Shown here one piece after another: positions 1 through 8,720 of a stretch of 64,000 nt of DNA (positions are counted from its first letter, which is position 1; each line of letters starts with the position of its first letter). The translations under genes and the position numbers were made by a program. The stretch is from Streptomyces sp. L-9-10 (GTDB lineage Bacteria; Actinomycetota; Actinomycetes; Streptomycetales; Streptomycetaceae). The notes beneath the pieces were generated by a model. That model had not been told where the DNA came from, did not search any database, and worked only from the letters and a program-made list of their open reading frames with translations. Location: NCBI RefSeq assembly GCF_004151105.1, contig NZ_PHRF01000016.1, positions 1 through 64,000 of the forward strand, in the 5' to 3' direction.

Positions 1-2038
1 CGGGGATGGCGAGGGCGGAGGCGGGCTGCCAGCTGACGACGGTCCAGCCGAGCGACTTGGCCGCTCCGCCGCCGGCGAAGGGGGCGGCCGCGGCGATCTG
101 GATGCCGTCGTCGTCGCGGAAGAGCACTCCGCTGGGGCGTGTGCCGAGGCCGACCTTCTGGCCGGTGGCCTCGACCAGGGAGTCGAGCCTGCTGGAGGGC
201 AGTTTCTGGAACGCGCGGTAGCCGGTGTTGGAGCCCACGGTCCGGCGCTCGGCGTCGACGATCCGTATCTGGCCGAGACCGGGCCGCTTGAGGAGCGAGT
301 TGAGGAAGTCGACGCGGAACTCGCCGACCACCAGCGCGCCGTCCCGGCCGGGCAGTTCGGCGTATCCGGCGACCTGCGGTTCCTTGGCGTCGGTGTTGAG
401 GATGCCGATCGGTTCGGTGCTGGTGCGCTTGCCGCCGGGGTGCTGCGGGTCGTCGCCCGCCTTGGCGAGGACCGAGCCGTCGGCGGAGAGCACGTACAGC
501 GAGCGGTAGCGCGGGTGCTCGGTCCTGGTGCGTTCGAGGACCTTCGCCATGTCCGCGGGCCCGGTCTGGTCGCCGATGAGGGTGGCGACGGACAGCAGGT
601 CGGCGTGGCCCTCGTTGAGGGCGCGGCGTACCCGGTCGGTGACGGTGTCGGTGCGGTCGCGCTGGTCGTTGACGAGCTGCTGCGGTACGACGGCGGTGTC
701 CCCGGCGCGGTTGAGCAGCAGCATCATCGGGGCGGACCAGATCAGCAGCAGGATGCCGCCGCCGGCCAGCAGCGCGCGGGTGCCGACGCGCCGCCCGCGC
801 CGCTTGGAGCCGCTGGTTCCGGTTCCCTTGTCCGTGGCCGGGCCCGCGCCGGGCGCGGGAGCGCCGAGCAGCTGGAGCCGCAGCTGTTCCAGCGCGTCCC
901 CGATGCGTCGCGTCTCGCCGAACCGGGGCACGGTCACCGGCCGGGTGAGATCGCCGCGGGTGAGGCGGCGGCTCTCCAGGAAGAGCCGGAGCAGCGGGCG
1001 CTGGACCGTACCGAGCAGCAGGGCCACCGCGAGCGCCCCGATGACGATCAGCGCGGCGGCGGACAACAGGCCGAACAGCGGGTCGTTCACCCGGCTGGTG
1101 TTCTCCGGGACGGCGACCTGCGTGACCACGGAGAGACCGAGGCCGGTCGCGTCGGTGCTCTCGCCCGCCTCGGGCGCCGCGAGCGTCGCGTATCCGGCGA
1201 CCGTGCGCTCTTCGGAGATCCGGGGGCCCGTCATCGTCCCGCTGACGCCGAGGAAGCCGCCGGAGCCCGGCTCCTTGGTCGTCTGCGGGTTCTGGCCGGA
1301 CTTCTGCGCGGCGAGCTTCGCGAAGGCCTTGAGCTGCTTCTCGGTCTCCTTCAGCTCGTCCTTGATGCTCTCCGATTCGGTGTCCGCGGAGATCTGGAGG
1401 CCGTCGCTGCTGAGGATCGTGCCGTCCGAGTCGGCCACGGCGATCACCCGGAACTTGCCGAGGCTGATACCGGGGACCTTCAGGCTGTTCGAGGTGACCA
1501 GAAGCTGCTGCGGCTGCCCCTCCCACGACAGCAGGGCGAAGGTGAGCAGCCGGGTCTCGCCGTTCTTCAGCCGCACCATCCGGGGGGCGAGCCCGTCCTC
1601 GTCGGACAGCTTCTTCCGGTCGACCGCGAGGAGCGGCACGTTCTCACCGCGCGCGGCGAGCAGCTTGCCGGACTTGATCTCGACGATGGCCGAGCCGCGC
1701 CACTTCTGGTAGACGCTCCCGAGCTTGTCGAGGACGGTGTCGGCGGAGACGGGATCGCCCGCGTTGAACAGGGCCGCCGTCCGGCTGAGGTCCGTGATCG
1801 ACTCGTCCAGCGAAGCCCGCAGCGCGATGGCGCCGTCCTCGGCGAAGTGCTGCTGGGAGATCCGGACCGCCTTGGGGAGCGCCTCGTTCTCCGGCTTGCC
1901 GAAGCCCAGGGCCGTGAGGCCGGCCAGCGCGAGCAGTAGTGCCGAGAGGACCGCGATCGGTGGGCGTATGCCGCCCAGGAGCGACATGTCGGCCCGTCTG
2001 CGGACCTTGTGCCTCCGCTTCGCAGACGAAACGGCCAT
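1..2038 (-). CDS. HAMP-domain membrane sensor protein, partial (3' end outside window)
   Basis: The frame opens at an ATG at 2038 and runs off the left edge without a stop, so at least 679 residues are present. After a basic N-terminus there is a membrane segment (about residues 27-45), an extracellular region of some 280 residues resembling a cache/sensor fold, a second membrane segment (about 315-335), and a HAMP-like stretch containing LTRGDLTRPV and GDALEQL. A third membrane segment (about 400-420) is followed by a second cache-like region. This is the layout of a membrane-anchored extracellular sensor. No kinase, cyclase or phosphatase domain is visible in the part present, so the output is unknown. 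The doubled sensor/HAMP arrangement is conserved in streptomycetes as a HAMP domain protein, as far as I recall. Its promoter should lie in 2039-2397. Confidence 0.72.
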   Translation of the reverse strand, partial: MAVSSAKRRHKVRRRADMSLLGGIRPPIAVLSALLLALAGLTALGFGKPENEALPKAVRISQQHFAEDGAIALRASLDESITDLSRTAALFNAGDPVSADTVLDKLGSVYQKWRGSAIVEIKSGKLLAARGENVPLLAVDRKKLSDEDGLAPRMVRLKNGETRLLTFALLSWEGQPQQLLVTSNSLKVPGISLGKFRVIAVADSDGTILSSDGLQISADTESESIKDELKETEKQLKAFAKLAAQKSGQNPQTTKEPGSGGFLGVSGTMTGPRISEERTVAGYATLAAPEAGESTDATGLGLSVVTQVAVPENTSRVNDPLFGLLSAAALIVIGALAVALLLGTVQRPLLRLFLESRRLTRGDLTRPVTVPRFGETRRIGDALEQLRLQLLGAPAPGAGPATDKGTGTSGSKRRGRRVGTRALLAGGGILLLIWSAPMMLLLNRAGDTAVVPQQLVNDQRDRTDTVTDRVRRALNEGHADLLSVATLIGDQTGPADMAKVLERTRTEHPRYRSLYVLSADGSVLAKAGDDPQHPGGKRTSTEPIGILNTDAKEPQVAGYAELPGRDGALVVGEFRVDFLNSLLKRPGLGQIRIVDAERRTVGSNTGYRAFQKLPSSRLDSLVEATGQKVGLGTRPSGVLFRDDDGIQIAAAAPFAGGGAAKSLGWTVVSWQPASALAIP

Positions 2039-2397
2039 GGGGTACCTCTCTCAGCGTGGTGCGGGCAGCGCCGGAGCGCGCGCGTGCGTGCGCGCAGGCG
2101 GATGAAGCGGATAAAGACGAGCGTGTGGGGGAAGGAGGGGGACGGGGGGATTTCCCCCACCGTTCCCACGCGTCCCACGCGCGAGATTAGGACCGGTCGC
2201 GCCGTCGAATGGTTGTGCAAAATCAGACAGTCGCGCGTGTGATCTGTATTACAGATGTTACGTACCGGACACGCGGAACCTCCGGCCGGAAGCTACCGTC
2301 AGGGTGCCTCGTACCGAAGGGATTCCGGCCTGCGGGGCGTTGGGGCGCGGTATCCGCGTCCGAAACCCCGGCAGACCGAACAACCGCCGGAATCAGC
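2039..2397. other. Intergenic region upstream of the HAMP protein gene
   Basis: No convincing gene is present in these 359 bases. The stretch near 2110-2190 is G-rich and then C-rich, and 2205-2275 is clearly less GC-rich than the surroundings. The latter holds the palindrome listed separately. It is expected to contain the promoter of the leftward HAMP gene and the 3' end of the CapA transcript. Confidence 0.6.
2242..2256. promoter_or_regulatory. Perfect 15-bp palindrome, candidate operator
   Basis: The sequence ATCTGT-ATT-ACAGAT is a perfect inverted repeat with a 3-bp centre. It sits in the least GC-rich part of the gap, about 200 bp upstream of the HAMP gene start. This fits a dimeric regulator site, but no regulator gene is adjacent, so the partner is unknown. 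Confidence 0.4.
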
Positions 2398-3729
2398 CTA
2401 GTTGGGCGGCTCCTCAAGAGGTGTCAGCCCGTCCTTCGACGCACCGCGGTTCAGCATCGTGCCTTGTGTACGGTCGAAGGCCAGCCGGTAGCGGGCGAGT
2501 TGCACCTCGGTGTACTTCTTCCCCTCGTCCGGCGTGCCGCCTTCCGGCTTGCCGTTCTTGAGCGCCCGCGCCACATCCACCAGCCGGTAGTCCGTGACCG
2601 CGCCGTCCGGCAGCTTGTCGGGCGTCTCGGGGTCCTCCGGGTCCGGCGGGATGTCGACGAACGTCGGCACGTACTGCGCCCGTACATCCCACGTGCCGCC
2701 GCGCTTGGTGAAGGTGAACCAGCCGATGACACCCTCCTCGGACTGGCCGGTGGGCACCTCGTGCCGGGCGACCTGGTTGCCGAGACTGTAGGCGACCCAG
2801 GTGTTGTTGATCTTCTCCATCGGCTGCACGACATGGGAGTGATGGCCGATCACGAGATTGATGCCGGTGTCCTTCGTGATGCGTTCGGCCAGCTTCATCT
2901 GCTGGGGGCTCGGCGCGTTCTGGTGCTCACGCCCCCAGTGGATGCTGAGGATCACCACCTCCGCGCCCGCCGCGCGGGCCCGCTTCTCGGCCGCCGCGAT
3001 CTCCTTGAAGGACGTCTTGTTGACCAGCCACGGCTTGTCCGCGGGCACCTCTTCGGCCCCGAATCCGTAGGCGAAGGAGAGCTGCGCCACCTTCACGCCC
3101 TTCACCTCGGTGATGAGTGGCGTGCGCCACTCGTCCTCGCTCCTGGCCGAGCCCGTGTGGCGCAGACCGGCCTCGTCGAGCGCGTCCAGAGTGCGCTTCA
3201 CGCCGTCGGCGCCGTGGTCGATCGAGTGGTTCGACGCCGTCGAGCAGGTGTCGTAGCCGACGCCCTTGAGCGTGGTGGTGATCTCGGGGGGGACCTGAAA
3301 GTTCGGGTGCCCCTCGTAGGGCCCGCCCTTCTTGGCGACCACCGGCTCCATGTGGCAGATCGCCAGATCCGCCTTGCCGATCACCGGCTTCACTCCGGCC
3401 ATCAGCGGCGCGAAGTCGAGCGTCCCGGCCTTGCCTCCCATGGCCTTCGCGTCCTTCGTCGCCTGATCCGTCAGCGGCGGATGGATCAGTACGTCACCGG
3501 CCGCGGCGACCGTGAACGACGGCCCTCCGCCTCCCTTGGCGTCCGTGCCCCCGTCGTCGGAACCGAGGACGGAACAGCCCGCGACGGCCGTGGCGAGGCA
3601 GACGGCGAGACAGGCTGTCGCGGCGGTGCGGAGGGCCGTACGCCCGTCGGCACGTCGTCCGCGGGGCAGAGCGAGTCGTCCGCGGAGCAGGGGGAGTCGT
3701 CCGCGGAGCAGAGGGAGGGGTTGTTTCAC
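2398..3729 (-). CDS. CapA family (poly-gamma-glutamate synthesis-like) lipoprotein
   Basis: About 443 residues from a GTG at 3729. This start is preferred over the more upstream ATG at 3780 because the longer version overlaps the divergent gene. The N-terminus carries three copies of a 7-residue repeat (LPLLRGR type), then a hydrophobic stretch ending in a lipobox (AVAGC, Cys about 52), so it is probably an exported lipoprotein. The body is a calcineurin-like CapA fold: AAAGDVLIH near the start, ICHMEPVV, ASNHSIDHG, ILSIHWGRE and VIGHHSHVVQ carry the metal-binding Asp, Asn and His residues expected of the family. CapA proteins are linked to capsule or poly-gamma-glutamate handling in Bacillus. 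The actinobacterial role is unproven. No capB/capC genes lie nearby. Confidence 0.85.
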   Translation of the reverse strand: MKQPLPLLRGRLPLLRGRLALPRGRRADGRTALRTAATACLAVCLATAVAGCSVLGSDDGGTDAKGGGGPSFTVAAAGDVLIHPPLTDQATKDAKAMGGKAGTLDFAPLMAGVKPVIGKADLAICHMEPVVAKKGGPYEGHPNFQVPPEITTTLKGVGYDTCSTASNHSIDHGADGVKRTLDALDEAGLRHTGSARSEDEWRTPLITEVKGVKVAQLSFAYGFGAEEVPADKPWLVNKTSFKEIAAAEKRARAAGAEVVILSIHWGREHQNAPSPQQMKLAERITKDTGINLVIGHHSHVVQPMEKINNTWVAYSLGNQVARHEVPTGQSEEGVIGWFTFTKRGGTWDVRAQYVPTFVDIPPDPEDPETPDKLPDGAVTDYRLVDVARALKNGKPEGGTPDEGKKYTEVQLARYRLAFDRTQGTMLNRGASKDGLTPLEEPPN

Positions 3730-3749
3730 ATAGGTATTTTGAACGTCAT

Positions 3750-4760
3750 ATGACACGATCTCCGACCGTGAAGATAACAATCATGGCAAGCCTGCTGGTC
3801 GGGGTCCTGATCGCGGCAGCTGTGGTGATCGTCACTCCGGTCCTGGACCGGCACTCCGACGACCCCTCCGCACCCGCCACCGGCAACGGTACCGACCTCG
3901 ATCTGGAACGCCGGATCGCGGGATTCGCCACGGACACCGTGGCCGGTGCCCGCTTCCTGCCGCCCAACCGCGTCGAGCGCGAGACCGTCGCCGCCGGGGT
4001 CGGACTCTATCTCGACGGCAAGCGCGGTGAGGCCGAACGCAGGCTCGCCGAGGTCGACTTCGGCGTACACATCCTCCGGGACACCGTGAAGGGGCGGCGG
4101 TACGCGGAGATCGCCGACCGGGCCCGCGAGGGCGCGCGCGGCTGGGGGCGGGTCTACATCGACCTCGACGCGCCCGCCCGCTTCTCGGTGCAGGTGCCGC
4201 ACCCCGTCGCCGACGCGTACAGCGAGACCCTCGGCTTCGGCGTGCTGCGCGGCGCCCCCGGCGGGGTACTGGTCGTGGCCGGTGCCCATCGCATGGCGGG
4301 CGAGGGGAACGCCGCGGACGTCGCGCACCGTACCGACACGGTCTTCCACGCGGTCTGCGCGGAACTCGTCGCCCGCGGGCTCCCCGGCATCCAGGTCCAC
4401 GGCTTCGCGGACAAGACGGCACGGGCGCACGACGCGGTGGTGTCCACGGGCGCGGGCGACGACGGCCGCCCGCAGGCCGTCACCCTGGCGCGGGCCCTGA
4501 CGGACGACGGCTTCCGGGTGTGCCGCGCCTGGTCGGCCAAGTGCCCGCTGGCGGGGCGCGCGAACAAGCAGGGCCGGCTCGCGGCGGACGACGGAGTCCC
4601 GTTCATCCACGTGGAGTTCAGCCGTACGGTCCGGGAGGACACGGCCCGCGGACGCCGGGTGGTGGCGGCGATGACGACGGCGGTCGCGGAGTGGAAGACG
4701 GCGGAGCGGAAGACGACGGCGCCGAAGGCGACGGAGCGGGAGGCACGTTCGGGGGGCTGA
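3750..4760 (+). CDS. Hypothetical membrane-anchored or secreted protein
   Basis: A 336-residue protein opening with a short basic stretch and one hydrophobic segment (about residues 10-29), then a Pro/Asp-rich linker and an extracellular globular part. I do not recognise the family. The central and C-terminal parts contain GVLVVAGAHRMAGEGN, VHGFADKTARAHDAVVS and a single Cys pair near CRAWSAKC that could form a disulfide. The His and Asp residues could be catalytic or metal-binding, but this is only suggestive. The gene is divergent from the CapA-like gene with only about 20 bp between their starts, so the two may share a regulatory region. A 7-bp tandem repeat starts 21 bp after its stop. 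The start at 3750 has no clear ribosome binding site. Confidence 0.6.
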   Translation: MTRSPTVKITIMASLLVGVLIAAAVVIVTPVLDRHSDDPSAPATGNGTDLDLERRIAGFATDTVAGARFLPPNRVERETVAAGVGLYLDGKRGEAERRLAEVDFGVHILRDTVKGRRYAEIADRAREGARGWGRVYIDLDAPARFSVQVPHPVADAYSETLGFGVLRGAPGGVLVVAGAHRMAGEGNAADVAHRTDTVFHAVCAELVARGLPGIQVHGFADKTARAHDAVVSTGAGDDGRPQAVTLARALTDDGFRVCRAWSAKCPLAGRANKQGRLAADDGVPFIHVEFSRTVREDTARGRRVVAAMTTAVAEWKTAERKTTAPKATEREARSGG

Positions 4761-4781
4761 CTCCCGGTACCCGGGCCTTGG

Positions 4782-4851
4782 TGATGCGTGATGCGTGATG
4801 CGTGATGCGTGATGCGTGATGCGTGATGCGTGATGCGTGATGCGTGATGCG
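4782..4851. repeat. Ten exact tandem copies of a 7-bp unit (TGATGCG)
   Basis: Ten perfect head-to-tail copies lie in the short gap between two co-directional genes. The unit length is not a multiple of three and the tract is outside any likely coding region. Perfect identity suggests recent slippage expansion, so copy number is likely to vary among strains. Confidence 0.95.
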
Positions 4852-4937
4852 TACGTACGCCGGGCGCCGCGCCGCCCACCGGCCAATCGCGGGCTTCCGC
4901 TGCCGGAGAGTGGCGGGATCCCCCATAGTGGGGCGGC

Positions 4938-5864
4938 ATGAGGTGCGAACGGTGCGGGAGTGGCCGGGGAGCAGCGCTGCCGGGCGTGGTGTGCCCCGTG
5001 TGCGACACCGTCGCGGGCGGGCCCGAGCGGCACACGGGCCATGACGGCCGCCGCTCGCGCCGTCGCCCGCTGGTGACGGTCGCGGTGGTGGCACTGGCGC
5101 TGGGCACCCTGGGGGCGACAGTCGCCATGGTCACCGGCTCCGGAGACGGCTCGGGCGGTGGCTCCGACTCCCGAGGCGGCTTCCCGACCAGGATCGGCCC
5201 GCCGGAACTGCCGGGCCTGGGCGGCGGAGACTCATCCGCGTCTCCGTCCGCGTCCCCCACCGAGTCCTCGCCCGAGCCCCCGAACGACTCTCCGACGGTG
5301 TCACCGACCGAGCCACCGACCGGGCCACCGACCGCGACCCACGACCCCGACGACCCGGGCTACTCGGCGTGGGCGGGCCCCGGCTGCGCCTCGGGCGAGT
5401 ACACCGAACACGGCCGCTTCGAGAACGGCGACGCCGCCTGGTACACCGTCACCGACGGCGGCTACGAGGGCGGTTCGTGCGACGGCCGCTTCTCCGCCGT
5501 CCCCATGTCCGGCAGCCCCGCCCGGGACCGCGGCTCCACGGCGACCTGGTCCTGGAAGCTGGGCAAGGCGTACGAGAAGTGCGCGCTGGCCGTCTACGTC
5601 CCGGACAGTGGCCGCCCGGCCGACACCGCGGGCCACCCCACCGTCTACCGCGTCCTCCGCGATCCCGCGGATACCTCGTCCGCCTACGCGGCCTTCGGCG
5701 TACGCCAGACCGCCCACCGCGGCAGCCTGGTGAGCGTCGGCAGCTACCGGGTCGAGGGGGAGTCCTTCTCGGTCCAACTCCTCGACCGCGGCAGGGACTG
5801 GGGAGGCGAGGACCGCTACGGAGCCCATCACGCGGCGGCCCAGATGAACCTCAACTGCACGTGA
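4938..5864 (+). CDS. Zinc-ribbon membrane protein with extracellular domain, function unknown
   Basis: A 308-residue protein. Residues 3-28 have two CxxC pairs (CERC and CPVC), the pattern of a cytoplasmic zinc ribbon. A basic RRSRRR stretch and one membrane segment (about 45-65) follow, then a Ser/Pro/Thr-rich stalk (about 85-135) and a C-terminal extracellular domain of about 170 residues with four or five cysteines that may pair. The layout suggests an anchored surface protein. The C-terminal domain (AWYTVTDGGYEGG, TATWSWKLGKAYEKC) resembles small secreted actinobacterial domains of unknown function. The gene is followed by a hexamer/triplet repeat and a strong hairpin terminator. Confidence 0.6.
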   Translation: MRCERCGSGRGAALPGVVCPVCDTVAGGPERHTGHDGRRSRRRPLVTVAVVALALGTLGATVAMVTGSGDGSGGGSDSRGGFPTRIGPPELPGLGGGDSSASPSASPTESSPEPPNDSPTVSPTEPPTGPPTATHDPDDPGYSAWAGPGCASGEYTEHGRFENGDAAWYTVTDGGYEGGSCDGRFSAVPMSGSPARDRGSTATWSWKLGKAYEKCALAVYVPDSGRPADTAGHPTVYRVLRDPADTSSAYAAFGVRQTAHRGSLVSVGSYRVEGESFSVQLLDRGRDWGGEDRYGAHHAAAQMNLNCT

Positions 5865-5880
5865 CGGGGATACGGGCCGT

Positions 5881-5942
<62 letters not shown>

Positions 5943-5983
5943 CCGGGGCACGGCACGGCCTGGTGGGCCGCGCCGTGCCCCGG
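5943..5983 (+). terminator. Hairpin terminator after the zinc-ribbon gene
   Basis: Two 12-bp arms (5943-5954 and 5972-5983) pair perfectly as CCGGGGCACGGC with its complement, and the enclosed segment forms a second GGCC stem. It lies between convergent genes and may serve both strands. Confidence 0.75.
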
Positions 5984-6040
5984 GTCTGGTGAAGCGGCCG
6001 GTTCTGTCGGTCAGGTGCTGTCAGGCGCGGTCAGGTGCCG

Positions 6041-6952
6041 TCAGTCCTGGTGGACGACGTTCTTGCCGGGGCCGCCGGAGAGGGTGTCCGTGCCGGGGCC
6101 GCCGTACAGCTCGTCGTCCCCGCTGTTCCCGTAGATCGTGTCGTCGCCGCCCTCGCCGTGCAGGATGTCGTTGCCCTTCCCGCCGTAGATGAAGTCGTTT
6201 CCGGCGCCGCCGTGGATCGTGTCGTTGTCGTCGCCGCCCTCCAGCCTCTGCTCGCCCGCGTCGCCGCGGATCTCGTCGTCGCCCGCGCCACCGTCGGCGG
6301 CGCTGTCGTCGCCGTTCGAGTAGATCGTGTCGTTGCCGTTGCCACCCAGGGCTATGGTTCCGCGGGCGGCGCGGATGGTGTCGTTGCCGTCACCACCGGA
6401 GGCCACGGTGACCTCGCCCACCGTGAGGCTGTCGTCACCCTCTCCGCCGATGACGGAGTTGCCTTGGACACCGCCGGTTTCGGTCAGCGTGTCCTTGCCG
6501 ACGCCGAGGTCGATGGAGGCGAAGTAGTACGTGTCGTCAGTGGTGTTGTGGTAGGTGACGACATCGTTGCCGTCGCCGAGGGCCACCTTCAGGGTGGGGT
6601 ACGGGTCCTGACTGTCCAGAGTGGCGACCGTGCAGGAGACCTTGGTCTTGTCCGCGCTGCTGGGATGGACGCAGTCGGTGCCCGCGGTGATCGGCACGGA
6701 GTCGTCGATCACATAGGTGATCTCCGCGGTGCCGCTGGTCCTCGACGCGGTGACGCTCACCTTGTTGGTCTGGCCGGCGGCGGCCGTGTAGAGGATCGCG
6801 TGGTCGGTCGCGCTGAACGCGGCGGTGGCCTCCGGCGCCGCGGCGCCGGCCGTACCGGCCAGGAGGAGCGGAGCGACCAGCCCCGTACCGAGAGCCAGCG
6901 TCAGTGCCGATGCGGCACGTACAACCCGGTGGCTGACGAGGGGAGAGGGCAT
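6041..6952 (-). CDS. Secreted RTX-like calcium-binding repeat protein
   Basis: A 303-residue protein from the ATG at 6952, chosen because a good GGAGG lies 8 bp upstream and a signal peptide follows at once (basic start, hydrophobic core, GTAGAAAP cleavage region near residue 38). The mature N-terminal half is a beta-rich domain with two cysteines. The C-terminal half has about nine nonapeptide repeats of the GGxGxDxxx type, such as GGAGNDFIYGGKGNDILHG, which bind calcium and fold into a beta-roll in haemolysin-type proteins. No type I secretion genes are nearby, and in Streptomyces such proteins use the general secretory route. The next gene downstream on this strand is unrelated, so it appears monocistronic. 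The precise role is unknown. Confidence 0.85.
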   Translation of the reverse strand: MPSPLVSHRVVRAASALTLALGTGLVAPLLLAGTAGAAAPEATAAFSATDHAILYTAAAGQTNKVSVTASRTSGTAEITYVIDDSVPITAGTDCVHPSSADKTKVSCTVATLDSQDPYPTLKVALGDGNDVVTYHNTTDDTYYFASIDLGVGKDTLTETGGVQGNSVIGGEGDDSLTVGEVTVASGGDGNDTIRAARGTIALGGNGNDTIYSNGDDSAADGGAGDDEIRGDAGEQRLEGGDDNDTIHGGAGNDFIYGGKGNDILHGEGGDDTIYGNSGDDELYGGPGTDTLSGGPGKNVVHQD

Positions 6953-7214
6953 GTGCAAACCTCCGTGGGGGCGTATGTGGTTCTTACAATTAGTTGTGAC
7001 CGCCTGGGATCGGAGTTGGTTGCACCCAACGGGTTCGGTATATATCCGCGCATCCGTGGCGCAGTCGCATGGAATATCCACTGACCAGCGATGTTTGGCC
7101 GATGGGCGGCAATACGGCAATGCGCCGTCGATCGCGGTTCAACGGAAATTCATGAAAGCGAAGAGAATGCCGCGCGGAAAGCGACATGGCCCGCGACAGC
7201 ACCCACGCACGGAC
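6953..7214. other. Promoter region of the RTX-like gene
   Basis: These 262 bases contain no convincing gene. The part from 6985 to 7160 is distinctly richer in A and T than the flanks, as expected for a promoter region. No consensus -35/-10 pair could be fixed with confidence. Confidence 0.5.
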
Positions 7215-7254
7215 GTCACAGGGGCCGGACCCAGACGGGTCCGGCCCCTGTGAC
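7215..7254 (-). terminator. Strong hairpin terminator after the FG-GAP gene
   Basis: Two perfect 18-bp arms (7215-7232 and 7237-7254) flank a 4-base loop. It lies 20 bp past the stop of the FG-GAP gene on the minus strand. Confidence 0.9.
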
Positions 7255-7274
7255 GGGTGCCGCGCTACTACGCC

Positions 7275-8720
7275 CTATCCGGCGAGGACGTCGCCGAAGT
7301 ACGACAGACCGGCGGGCCCGCCGACCGAGGCGGCGCCGAAGGTCGTCGAACCGGTGGCGGTGACACCGCTCGTACCGGACGTGAAGAGCCAGACCGACCC
7401 CGCGCCCGCGTTCTCGGCGAAGGCGCCGGCCACCAGCTCCGCGCGGCCGTCCTTGTTGCTGTCCGTGAGTTCGACGGAGGCGCCGAACTGGTCGTCGGCC
7501 TCGGCGGCGCCGGGCACGTCCGCCGTGTCCTGCGTGAAGCTCTTGGAACCGGTGCCGGTCAGCCCCTTGGCGGAGCCCCGCAGCACGGTGACCGTGCCCG
7601 TGGCCCGCTTGCTCCCGATGGCCTCGCCCGGCACGCCGATCGCGACGTCCGCGTAGCCGTCGCGGTTGGTGTCACCCGCGGCCAGACTCCAGCCGAAGCG
7701 GTCACCCTTCTCGGCGGTGCCGGGAATTCCGGTGGTGTCCTGGGTGATGCGGACCGGCGTACGGGTGGACAGCCCGGCGGCGCTGCCGTACGTCACGGTG
7801 ATCGCGCCTCCGAGGCCGCCGTTCGGCTCGTCGGCGGACTTCTCCATGAAGTTGCCGGTGACGATGTCGCCGTAACCGTCCTTGTCGACATCGGCGATGA
7901 CCGCCTCGTAGCCCCCGGCGACCTTGCTCGACGCCTTGAGCCCGGTCTTGCCCCCCTTGTAGAGGACGCTGCGGGTCCGGTACGCGTCGCCGCTCTCCTC
8001 CTGGCCCATGACCAGGAGGTCGGTCGCGCCGTCGCCGTTGACGTTCCCCGCGACGATCCTGTCGGCGTTGATGCCGGTCTGGCTGGACGTGTCGATACCG
8101 ACGAGGCCCGCCGCCTTGCCGGTCCGGGAGACCGGTCCCTTGAAGATGTTCAGTTCGGGTGCGGCGATATTGACGGCGGCCAGGTCGGTGCGTCCGTCCC
8201 CGTCGAAGTCACCGGAGGCGAGGCCCCAGCCGAGTTCGTTCCGGTACTTCGGCAGCGGCGCCGAGATGTCCACGGCGGACTTCAGCCCGCTCGCGCCGCC
8301 CCAGACGACGGTGAGGACGCCGTAGGAGTCGGTGTCGCCGATCCGCTCGGCGTGCACGCCGACCACCAGATCGGTGTAGCCGTCCCCGTCGAGGTCACCG
8401 GTGGTGAGGCGGTCGCCGAAGTAGTCACTCGTCTCCGGCGTTCCCGGAATACCGGTGGTGGCCTGGCTGATGATCGTGCGTTTGGACTTGTCGAGCCCGT
8501 TCTTGGTGCCGTAGACGACGGCCACGTACCCGGCCCCCGCCTTTCCACTGATCTTCCCGAGGGGCGCGGCGATCGCGAGATCGCGGTAACCGTCGCCGTT
8601 GAAGTCGCCCTGCACCCCGGACGGCGCGGCGACGGCACTCCCCCCGGCGGCGAGAAGCAGCCCGCTGACGAGGGCGGCCGAGGCGGTGGTCGCGAGAATG
8701 GTGCGAAGGTGCTGCTGCAT
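7275..8720 (-). CDS. Secreted FG-GAP repeat (integrin alpha-like) protein
   Basis: A 481-residue protein with a signal peptide (hydrophobic core residues 9-28, AVAAP cleavage region). At least seven calcium-binding loops of the DxNxDGxxD type can be counted: DFNGDGYRD, DLDGDGYTD, DFDGDGRTD, NVNGDGATD, DVDKDGYGD, DTNRDGYAD and DSNKDGRAE. They are spaced about 60 residues apart, as in the seven-bladed propeller of integrin alpha chains. Such proteins are common in Streptomyces exoproteomes and are presumed to bind ligands or carbohydrates; no catalytic residues are visible. The ATG at 8720 has GGAGAAG upstream. It is on the same strand as the RTX-like gene but separated from it by a strong terminator, so the two calcium-binding exoproteins are transcribed separately. 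Confidence 0.88.
   Translation of the reverse strand: MQQHLRTILATTASAALVSGLLLAAGGSAVAAPSGVQGDFNGDGYRDLAIAAPLGKISGKAGAGYVAVVYGTKNGLDKSKRTIISQATTGIPGTPETSDYFGDRLTTGDLDGDGYTDLVVGVHAERIGDTDSYGVLTVVWGGASGLKSAVDISAPLPKYRNELGWGLASGDFDGDGRTDLAAVNIAAPELNIFKGPVSRTGKAAGLVGIDTSSQTGINADRIVAGNVNGDGATDLLVMGQEESGDAYRTRSVLYKGGKTGLKASSKVAGGYEAVIADVDKDGYGDIVTGNFMEKSADEPNGGLGGAITVTYGSAAGLSTRTPVRITQDTTGIPGTAEKGDRFGWSLAAGDTNRDGYADVAIGVPGEAIGSKRATGTVTVLRGSAKGLTGTGSKSFTQDTADVPGAAEADDQFGASVELTDSNKDGRAELVAGAFAENAGAGSVWLFTSGTSGVTATGSTTFGAASVGGPAGLSYFGDVLAG

Noticed and set aside
440-1939. 499-residue open frame on the plus strand
   Set aside because: It is antisense to the HAMP sensor gene, which has proper domains and codon pattern. 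Long antisense frames are expected in high-GC DNA.
2209-3753. 514-residue open frame on the plus strand
   Set aside because: Antisense shadow of the CapA-like gene, with His/Arg/Val-rich low-information sequence and no domain.
4782-4851. CRISPR array
   Set aside because: Units are only 7 bp and contiguous, with no spacers; no cas genes were seen anywhere in the window.
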